A stretch of 6,750 bases of DNA. Origin: Flavobacterium psychrophilum (GTDB lineage: Bacteria > Bacteroidota > Bacteroidia > Flavobacteriales > Flavobacteriaceae). The notes beneath the pieces are model-generated. The model worked only from the letters and a program-made list of their open reading frames with translations, made no database searches and was not told the DNA's origin. The stretch's first letter is position 1; the number at the start of each line of letters is the position of its first letter. The stretch spans positions 1-6,750 of the forward strand of contig CAMDGJ010000152.1 of NCBI GenBank assembly GCA_945897545.1. The letters run 5' to 3'. Shown here one piece after another: positions 1 to 4,718 of this stretch. The position numbers were made by a program, and so were the translations under genes.

Positions 1-349
1 TTTTATTTTGGGCATATTTATCGTAAATGGCTGCGACCAACGCACCGCTGCTTCCCACCCCATAACCTTGTGGAATACTGGAATCAAAAAACATCCCGGT
101 TTCGACATCGTTTTTTAGTGTAGCTAAATCGAAAGTGACTAATTCAGCATGTTCGCTTTGTAAAGTTTCTAAATAGGAAACAAAACGTTTTAAATTCCCG
201 TTTGATTTTATGGCTTCAGCCGATGGATTTGCTTCTCTTTTTAGTGCGCCATTATAGAAATTATAAGGAATAGACAATCCTTTTGAGTCACGAATAATTC
301 CGTATTCTCCAAAGAGTAATATTTTTGAGTAAAATAAAGGTCCTTTCAT
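1..349 (-). CDS. GHMP kinase, probably mevalonate kinase (N-terminal part, cut by window edge)
   Basis: This probably phosphorylates mevalonate with ATP in the cytoplasmic mevalonate route to isopentenyl diphosphate. Only the first 116 residues are in the window; the rest lies before base 1. The start ATG (347-349) opens a protein beginning MKGPLFYSKILLFGEYGI. Residues 8-18 (SKILLFGEYGI) match the N-terminal substrate-side motif of GHMP kinases (K-x-x-L-x-G-E-H/Y). Residues 92-107 (IPQGYGVGSSGALVAA) are the glycine/serine-rich ATP-binding loop. The gene starts 13 bases after the toxin stop codon and lies on the same strand as mvaD, so it is probably transcribed from upstream. I saw no TAnnTTTG element in the 13-base gap. 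The kinase fold is clear. Mevalonate as substrate is inferred from the mvaD neighbour; phosphomevalonate kinase or another GHMP kinase remains possible. Confidence 0.85.
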   Translation of the reverse strand, partial: MKGPLFYSKILLFGEYGIIRDSKGLSIPYNFYNGALKREANPSAEAIKSNGNLKRFVSYLETLQSEHAELVTFDLATLKNDVETGMFFDSSIPQGYGVGSSGALVAAIYDKYAQNK

Positions 350-362
350 ATATGGTTTGAAC

Positions 363-656
363 TTATTTTATTTTGTTAATTTTTGTTGGTTTTTGTCTGG
401 TGTCGAAAAGAGATAAAATTCTAATTTGCTTTGAATTGTATTTATAATAAATCGTGGTTTGCTTTGATAAAACACATTTGTAAATGTTTTTATTCGATTT
501 TGGAAAAGCTTCAGGATTTGTTGCTATTAAACTAATGTTTTCACTTAATTTGGTTTTAAAATTTCCATAAACCCTTTCAGACCATTTAGAAATCAAATAA
601 AACTTTATATCTTCTAGATTTTTAACAGCTGTTTCAGAAAAATTTACTTTCCGCAT
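363..656 (-). CDS. Type II toxin, RelE/ParE superfamily
   Basis: A 97-residue basic protein with the layout of the RelE/ParE toxin fold. The N-terminal strand and first helices begin MRKVNFSETAVKNLEDI (1-17). A 'YLISKWSE' segment (20-27) and a second helix ending in 'NPEAFPKS' (47-54) follow. The strand-rich C-terminus has CVLSKQTTIYYKY (61-73), IRILSLFDTRQKP (78-90) and a lysine-rich tail. The FDTRQ-P ending is typical of ParE-like members in Bacteroidota. RelE relatives cut mRNA on the ribosome and ParE relatives poison DNA gyrase; the sequence alone does not tell which applies here. The start codon lies one base after the antitoxin stop codon, so the pair is tightly coupled, antitoxin first. 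No truncation is visible, so it is probably intact. Confidence 0.88.
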   Translation of the reverse strand: MRKVNFSETAVKNLEDIKFYLISKWSERVYGNFKTKLSENISLIATNPEAFPKSNKNIYKCVLSKQTTIYYKYNSKQIRILSLFDTRQKPTKINKIK

Positions 657-657
657 T

Positions 658-876
658 TTATAAATAATTCTTCATTACGTCTGCGTAAGAATGAATACGT
701 CCCTTATCAAAATCTTCAATTCCCTTATTTATTTCAGCTTTTTGCTCATCAGACAATTCATCCCAAAAATCTTTTTTTTGAGTAGTGAATATTTTTTTGA
801 TAGATGCAATTATTGACTCATCGTTGGTTTCAGACAACAATTTCATTAATTCTGATTTCTCTAATTCAATGTTCAT
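658..876 (-). CDS. Antitoxin of the RelE/ParE module (addiction-module component type)
   Basis: A 72-residue acidic protein that should bind and neutralise the toxin encoded directly downstream. The N-terminal half (about 4-30) is a predicted helical segment with regular Leu/Ile spacing (ELMKLLSE, ESIIASIKKIF), probably for dimerisation. The C-terminal half has FWDELSDEQKAEINKGIEDF (37-56), then DKGRIHSYADVMKNYL. The pattern W-x-E-[LI]-[ST]-x-x-x-x-x-x-I-x-x-G-[IL] followed by S-x-x-[DE]-V-M is what I know from short Bacteroidota antitoxins paired with ParE-like toxins. I cannot identify a classic DNA-binding domain (no ribbon-helix-helix or helix-turn-helix), so autorepression is uncertain. 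The gene begins 28 bases after the mvaD stop and may use a promoter inside the mvaD 3' end (939-969). Confidence 0.85.
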   Translation of the reverse strand: MNIELEKSELMKLLSETNDESIIASIKKIFTTQKKDFWDELSDEQKAEINKGIEDFDKGRIHSYADVMKNYL

Positions 877-904
877 ATTGTATCAAATTAAAAATTAAAC
901 GTTT

Positions 905-1987
905 TTAGTTTTCAACCGAACCCATTCCAATTTCATCACAAATGTAATGACCATTTTGACAATAGCCAACTAATTCGTCCTTAATAAATTGCAAAACCTT
1001 TTCTTTTGCACTTACTGGATATAAAATATGAACGTTTGCACCAGCATCAAGCGTGAAACAAACCGGAATTTTGGTTTCATTTCTATAATTCCAAATTGCA
1101 TTTATGATTTGAAGCGTATTAGGTTTCATCAATATAAAATAAGGAATCGAAGTCATCATCATCGAGTGCAATGTCAAGGCTTCGCTTTCAACAATGGTTA
1201 TAAATTCGTCCAAATTTCCGCTGGCAAAAACAGCAGTTAATTTATCTAAGTTTTCATGTGCTTGTACAAATCGCCTATCGGCAAAAGGATGTTCGGTCAT
1301 TAAATTATGACCAATAGAACTCGAAACTTGCTTTTCACCTTTGTCAACCAATAAAATGGTGTCTTGGAAATTCTCGAAATTCTCGTGAATAGCATTTGGA
1401 AATTCTACTCCAAATAAATCCGAACTTCCGTGAATATTGTCGTGTTTGCCCCAAACGACAACTTCTCCTTTTACGCTTCGGCAAGCACTTCCGGAACCTA
1501 ATCGCGCTAGGAAAGAAGCTTTTTTATAAAAGTAATCTTCGGTCATTTCTGGGTTTAATACTTTTTCCAAACTCATTAAGTTCATCGACAATGCAGCCAT
1601 TCCCGAAGCTGATGAAGCGATTCCGGAACTATGCGGGAATGTATTTTGAGTATCAATGGTAAAATGATAGTTTTTCAAAAAAGGCAAATATTTTTCGACT
1701 CGTTCAAAAAATTGTTGAATTTTTGGTTTGAAGTCTTCTTTTGGTTTTCCTTCAAAAAGCAAGTCGAATGAGAAAATATCTTGATTTTGTTTTTTGGAAA
1801 AAGCCAATTTGGTAATCGTTTGGCAATTATTTAAAGTAAAACTCACCGAAGGATTGGCTGGAATCTGACTATCTTTTTTCCCCCAATATTTGACTAAAGC
1901 AATGTTGCTGGGCGAACTCCACTGAAAATTACCGTTTTCTATAGTATGAGAATATGTGGCTGGAATAAAATCGGTTGTTGAAGACAT
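905..1987 (-). CDS. mvaD: Diphosphomevalonate decarboxylase
   Basis: This cytoplasmic GHMP-family enzyme converts mevalonate 5-diphosphate, ATP-dependently, to isopentenyl diphosphate, CO2, ADP and phosphate, the last step of the mevalonate pathway. With the start chosen here it has 360 residues, a normal length. The motif SPSNIALVKYWGKKD (25-39) is the family's substrate-binding signature. FPHSSGIASSASG (117-129) is the ATP-binding loop. GSGSACRS (164-171) is the conserved phosphate-binding serine loop. TLDAGANVHIL (312-322) contains the conserved Asp-Ala-Gly with the catalytic aspartate (D314). The frame extends to an ATG at 2041, adding 18 residues (MANSTNKRN...). I reject that start because a TAnnTTTG promoter element (2004-2011) lies inside the extension and the motifs sit at normal distance from the shorter start. 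Toxin-antitoxin genes and a mevalonate-type kinase follow on the same strand. Confidence 0.95.
   Translation of the reverse strand: MSSTTDFIPATYSHTIENGNFQWSSPSNIALVKYWGKKDSQIPANPSVSFTLNNCQTITKLAFSKKQNQDIFSFDLLFEGKPKEDFKPKIQQFFERVEKYLPFLKNYHFTIDTQNTFPHSSGIASSASGMAALSMNLMSLEKVLNPEMTEDYFYKKASFLARLGSGSACRSVKGEVVVWGKHDNIHGSSDLFGVEFPNAIHENFENFQDTILLVDKGEKQVSSSIGHNLMTEHPFADRRFVQAHENLDKLTAVFASGNLDEFITIVESEALTLHSMMMTSIPYFILMKPNTLQIINAIWNYRNETKIPVCFTLDAGANVHILYPVSAKEKVLQFIKDELVGYCQNGHYICDEIGMGSVEN
939..969 (-). promoter_or_regulatory. Candidate promoter for the toxin-antitoxin genes, inside mvaD
   Basis: On the minus strand, TTG (969-967), a 20-base spacer and TACATTTG (946-939) fit the Bacteroidota pattern TTG-N17-23-TAnnTTTG exactly. 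It lies in the last 65 bases of the mvaD coding region. Transcription would begin near 932, giving a leader of roughly 55-60 bases before the antitoxin ATG at 876. The pattern is short and AT-rich genomes produce it by chance, so this is a candidate only. Its position just upstream of a cassette that would need its own expression raises the odds. Confidence 0.45.
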
Positions 1988-2003
1988 CAATTTAAAATTT
2001 AGG

Positions 2004-2011
2004 CAAATATA
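2004..2011 (-). promoter_or_regulatory. Promoter -7 element of mvaD
   Basis: TATATTTG on the minus strand matches the Bacteroidota -7 consensus TAnnTTTG perfectly and lies 16 bases upstream of the chosen mvaD ATG (1987), giving a leader of about 10 bases. The upstream element is less clear. The nearest TTTG (2042-2039) is 27 bases away, longer than the usual spacing. The element makes the longer reading frame from 2041 unlikely to be translated. Confidence 0.6.
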
Positions 2012-2028
2012 ATGATTTCTTTTGTTTG

Positions 2029-2058
2029 TTGAATTCGCCAAAGTTTTGATTAATTTTG
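2029..2058 (+). promoter_or_regulatory. Promoter of tspO
   Basis: TTG (2029-2031), a 19-base spacer and TAATTTTG (2051-2058) match the Bacteroidota promoter pattern TTG-N17-23-TAnnTTTG. The element ends 13 bases before the tspO ATG at 2072, implying a leader of only about 5-10 bases. It lies back to back with the mvaD promoter in an 84-base region. Confidence 0.6.
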
Positions 2059-2071
2059 AAAAAAAATTATA

Positions 2072-2548
2072 ATGAATAAGATTTCCAAAATTCTCGTTGT
2101 TGTTGTCACTTGTTTAGTTATAGGATATTTTTCCGGGATGGTGACGCAATCAGCAATTAAAACGTGGTATCCCACATTGGTAAAACCTAGCTTTAATCCG
2201 CCAAACTGGATTTTTGCACCTGTGTGGAGTATGCTTTATATAATGATGGGTGTGGCAGCTGGATTGGTCTGGGGTAAAATAGAACAAGAGAAAGAAGCGG
2301 TTAAAAATGCGTTGGTTTTCTTTGCAATACAACTAGGTTTAAATGCTTTATGGTCCTTTTTATTTTTTGGTTTGAAAAACCCAATGTTAGCTGGAATTGA
2401 AATTGTTATCTTATGGTTGATGATTTATGAAACGTATACAAAATTCGCAAAAATTAATAAAATTGCAGGATATTTATTAATTCCATATTTACTTTGGGTG
2501 AGTTTTGCTACGGTTTTAAATGGTAGTATTTGGTGGTTAAATCGGTAG
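2072..2548 (+). CDS. tspO: TspO/MBR family membrane protein
   Basis: A 158-residue integral membrane protein of the TspO/mitochondrial benzodiazepine receptor family, a normal length. Family members bind porphyrins and, in some cases, sterols; bacterial TspO is linked to tetrapyrrole turnover and stress responses. Five hydrophobic segments are visible at about 7-26, 45-67, 78-100, 104-124 and 131-155. Conserved family features include W32-P34, the loop KPSFNPPNWIFAPVWSMLY (38-56), QLGLNALWSFLFFG (87-100), N103-P104, and PYLLWVSFATVLNGSIWWLN (138-157). Aromatic residues lining the ligand pocket, such as W32, W46 and W52, are present. The gene diverges from mvaD and its end faces the BaiN-like flavoprotein gene, 6 bases away. 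A role tied to pigment or isoprenoid metabolism is only suggested by the mvaD neighbour. Confidence 0.95.
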   Translation: MNKISKILVVVVTCLVIGYFSGMVTQSAIKTWYPTLVKPSFNPPNWIFAPVWSMLYIMMGVAAGLVWGKIEQEKEAVKNALVFFAIQLGLNALWSFLFFGLKNPMLAGIEIVILWLMIYETYTKFAKINKIAGYLLIPYLLWVSFATVLNGSIWWLNR

Positions 2549-2554
2549 TTTTCT

Positions 2555-3763
2555 TTATATTGAATTTGCCAAAATAAACCCAGTTGTCCAAGCATTCTGA
2601 AAATTAAATCCTCCAGTTACGGCATCAATATTTGCAATTTCTCCCGCAAAGTAAAGGTTTTCGTGCAGTTTGCTTTCCATAGTTTTGAAGTTGATTTCCT
2701 TTAAATCAATACCTCCAGCTGTTACAAATTCTTCTTTGAAAGTGCTTTTCCCGTTTACTTGAAAACTGCAATTCGTCAATTGATTGGCCAAGTTTTGTAG
2801 TTGAATTTTTGACAAATCTGCCCATTTTGTTTCTTCTTGTATATTCGAAGCCAGAACCAAAGTCTCCCATAAACGAGTCGGAAAGTCGAAAGGTGATTTC
2901 TTAGAAACCCCTTTTTTGGCGTGTTCTTGTTTTAAATTTTTAAGGATGATTTCGGCTGCCTCAGTGTCAACATCATTTAACCAATTGACAAAAATAGTAA
3001 ATTGGTAATTTTTTTCGGATAGTATTCTCGCACCCCAAGCCGATAATTTCAAAATCGCCGGACCGCTCATTCCCCAATGAGTGATTAATAAAGGACCCGT
3101 TGAGGTCAGTTTGCTGTCTTTTACTTTTACAGAAACTTGCGCTGAAACACCGGGTAAATCTTTTATTCGCGTGTCTTTGATGTTAAAAGTAAATAAGGAG
3201 GGAACAGGCGTTATGATGGCGTGACCAAAAGTTTGAAGCATTTCCCAAATTTTAGGATTGCTTCCAGTGGCGAGAATTAATTTGTCGGTGATATAATTTT
3301 CTTTTTGTGTTTCAATTTTCCAGAGGTTATCTTTTTTGAAAATGGATTGAACACTTTGTCCAGTCAAAACTGCAATTCCGAGTTTTTGAGTCGCTTTAAG
3401 AAAACAATCGATAATGGTCTGCGAGGAATTCGATACAGGAAACATACGTCCATCCTCTTCAGTTTTAAGTTCTACGCCGTATTTAGTGAACCATTCCACG
3501 GTGTCGCCGGAGCAAAATTGATGAAAAGGGCCACGCAATTCTTTTTCACCGCGAGGATAAAACTTTACTAATTCGTTAGGTTCAAAACAGGCGTGCGTAA
3601 CATTGCATCTTCCGCCGCCAGAAATGCGAACCTTAGACAATACTTCACTTCCACGTTCAAGAATGGCTACTTTTAGTTTTGGATTTTTTTCTACAATATT
3701 GATTGCCGAGAAAAATCCTGCTGCTCCACCACCTACAATTATTATGTCAAAATTTGAGTTCAT
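2555..3763 (-). CDS. NAD(P)/FAD-dependent oxidoreductase, HI0933/BaiN family
   Basis: A 402-residue cytoplasmic flavoprotein, normal length for the family. The N-terminal dinucleotide-binding motif is DIIIVGGGAAGFFSA (6-20), with the acidic residue ending the second strand at E36 (AILERG). Family signatures follow: SGGGRCNVTHA (48-58), the DGRMFPVSNSSQT segment (104-116), LATGSNP (164-170), THWGMSGPAILKLSAWGA (228-245), TAGGIDLKEI (348-357), and the closing FAD-contact motif LYFAGEIANIDAVTGGFNFQNAW (370-392). Characterised relatives include BaiN of bile-acid dehydroxylating clostridia, but the substrate in most bacteria, including this one, is unknown, and the name should not be read as bile-acid activity. 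The gene stands alone: GDPD ends 145 bases upstream on the same strand, and tspO converges downstream with no visible terminator. Confidence 0.93.
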   Translation of the reverse strand: MNSNFDIIIVGGGAAGFFSAINIVEKNPKLKVAILERGSEVLSKVRISGGGRCNVTHACFEPNELVKFYPRGEKELRGPFHQFCSGDTVEWFTKYGVELKTEEDGRMFPVSNSSQTIIDCFLKATQKLGIAVLTGQSVQSIFKKDNLWKIETQKENYITDKLILATGSNPKIWEMLQTFGHAIITPVPSLFTFNIKDTRIKDLPGVSAQVSVKVKDSKLTSTGPLLITHWGMSGPAILKLSAWGARILSEKNYQFTIFVNWLNDVDTEAAEIILKNLKQEHAKKGVSKKSPFDFPTRLWETLVLASNIQEETKWADLSKIQLQNLANQLTNCSFQVNGKSTFKEEFVTAGGIDLKEINFKTMESKLHENLYFAGEIANIDAVTGGFNFQNAWTTGFILANSI

Positions 3764-3777
3764 TTTTTTTATTTAAA

Positions 3778-3803
3778 CACAAATTTCACAAATTTTCACA
3801 GAT
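3778..3803. repeat. Short tandem repeat of CACAAATTT upstream of the BaiN-like gene
   Basis: CACAAATTT occurs twice in perfect tandem (3778-3786, 3787-3795), followed after one base by the diverged unit CACAGATT (3797-3803... ending TT). On the minus strand this reads as TGTG units spaced 9-10 bases apart, 15 bases before the BaiN-like start codon. From general knowledge, similar TGTGAAATTTGTG strings recur between genes in Flavobacteriia. The minus-strand GAAATTTG and AAAATTTG within it are each one base off the TAnnTTTG promoter element, so a promoter role is also possible. Confidence 0.5.
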
Positions 3804-3908
3804 TAGAAAGGTTTTAAATGTGTTTTTTGAATGAAATTAGCGTTTTGGAATTAGAAGTGTTTTTTAAATATTTTTCGATTAAGATTTGAACTTTGGCAAA
3901 GTTGTGTT
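3804..3908. other. AT-rich intergenic stretch without recognisable gene
   Basis: This is the rest of the 145-base gap between the GDPD stop and the BaiN-like start. It is T-rich with runs such as TGTTTTTTGA and GTTTTTTAAAT. I saw no TAnnTTTG match on either strand, no strong G+C-rich hairpin and no reading frame worth naming. It probably holds the GDPD 3' end signals and the BaiN-like gene promoter. Confidence 0.5.
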
Positions 3909-4568
3909 TTATATCCTATCAGGGAAATCCGAAATTATTCCGTTTACATTGAATGATTTTGTTTTTTGAATGTCTTCAAATGAATTTACTGTCCAAGTAA
4001 ATACTTCGAATCCGCTTTCTTGCATCAAAGCTACATTTTCTTTTGTTAGCAATCTATAATTGGGATGAATAGAAAAGGCTTTTATTTTTTTGGCGAAAGC
4101 CAGAGCGTTTTCAAGAGAGGCTTCGGTCAAAACTCCAATTCGAATTTTTGGATTTAACAACCGAGTTTCTTCCAGCATTTTCCAATCGAAAGTAGAAATT
4201 AGAAAATCTGCGTAATTCCAGTTTTTAGCCAAAACATAGTGTTCAATTAATTCAACAGCGGGTTTCGCAGTTCCAATTCCTTTAAGTTCAATGTTGATAA
4301 AACAATTGCAATTTACCAAATCTAAAACTTCAATTAGTGTTGGAATTCCTAATTCTATTAATTGTGAGGATGTAAATTGATTTACAAAGCCTTTTCCATC
4401 AGTCGTTCGGTCAATGGTTTCGTCGTGAATTACCATTATTACCCCATCTGAACTCAAATGCACATCGAGTTCGATTCCGTCAACACTCAAATCAATGGCT
4501 TTGCCGAAAGAAAGTAAGCTGTTTTCAGGTTCATAACCCGAAGCACCTCGATGTCCAATTTTCTTCAT
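3909..4568 (-). CDS. Glycerophosphodiester phosphodiesterase (cytoplasmic)
   Basis: This hydrolyses glycerophosphodiesters, released when phospholipids are degraded, to glycerol 3-phosphate and an alcohol. It has 219 residues, typical of short cytoplasmic GDPDs. There is no signal peptide or membrane segment: the TIM-barrel starts at once with MKKIGHRGASGYEPENSLLSF. Catalytic and metal residues are in place by family comparison. These are H6-R7 (HRG), E16-N17 (PENS), E33 and D35 with H37 (IELDVHLSSDG), H48 as the second catalytic histidine (VIHDETIDRTTDGKG), and E94 and K96 (NIELKG). Later strands carry STFDW (125-129), HPN (168-170), FTWTVN (190-195) and the end motif ISDFPD (212-217). It diverges from the M16 peptidase gene. 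The exact natural substrate cannot be read from the sequence. Confidence 0.95.
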   Translation of the reverse strand: MKKIGHRGASGYEPENSLLSFGKAIDLSVDGIELDVHLSSDGVIMVIHDETIDRTTDGKGFVNQFTSSQLIELGIPTLIEVLDLVNCNCFINIELKGIGTAKPAVELIEHYVLAKNWNYADFLISTFDWKMLEETRLLNPKIRIGVLTEASLENALAFAKKIKAFSIHPNYRLLTKENVALMQESGFEVFTWTVNSFEDIQKTKSFNVNGIISDFPDRI

Positions 4569-4647
4569 TTACTGGTTTTTAGGTATAAAAAAACGCAATT
4601 TATTCAATATTAGTGATTTACATTTTTTTATTTCTTAATAACGTGTA

Positions 4648-4666
4648 GGATTTTCAAAAAAAATCC
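4648..4666. repeat. Small inverted repeat between GDPD and M16 genes
   Basis: GGATTTT (4648-4654) and AAAATCC (4660-4666) form a perfect 7-base inverted repeat around the 5-base loop CAAAA. It lies 53 bases before the M16 start and 80 bases upstream of the GDPD start. It has little G+C and no following T-run, so it is not a convincing terminator. A regulator site or chance in AT-rich sequence are the alternatives. Confidence 0.3.
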
Positions 4667-4688
4667 GATATTTACCTTACTATTTTTT

Positions 4689-4717
4689 AAATCACATTAT
4701 AAATTTAAAATCACATT
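4689..4717 (+). repeat. Ten-base direct repeat immediately before the M16 start codon
   Basis: AAATCACATT occurs at 4689-4698 and again at 4708-4717, a period of 19 bases. The second copy ends one base before the ATG (4719-4721). The sequence between is AT-only (ATAAATTTA). It could be a pair of regulator half-sites or a leader element; its function is unknown. Confidence 0.4.
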
Positions 4718-4718
4718 T

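Noticed and set aside
1028..1662. Open frames on the plus strand (1028-1240 and 1396-1662) inside mvaD
   Set aside because: They are antisense to a well-supported gene with intact catalytic motifs, resemble no family I know and lack promoters.
2150..2332. Minus-strand 60-residue frame inside tspO
   Set aside because: It is the complement of conserved TspO helices and has no recognisable protein features.
3305..3571. Plus-strand 88-residue frame inside the BaiN-like gene
   Set aside because: Antisense shadow of a conserved flavoprotein; composition is low-complexity and no family resemblance is visible.
3775..3825. AAACACA and TGTGTTT arms that could form a long-loop hairpin before the BaiN-like gene
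   Set aside because: Only seven AT-rich pairs with a loop of about 37 bases; too weak to call a terminator or riboswitch.
4660..4675. GATATTTACC as a possible promoter -7 element for the M16 gene
   Set aside because: It matches only four of the six fixed positions of TAnnTTTG and has no TTG at a suitable distance upstream.
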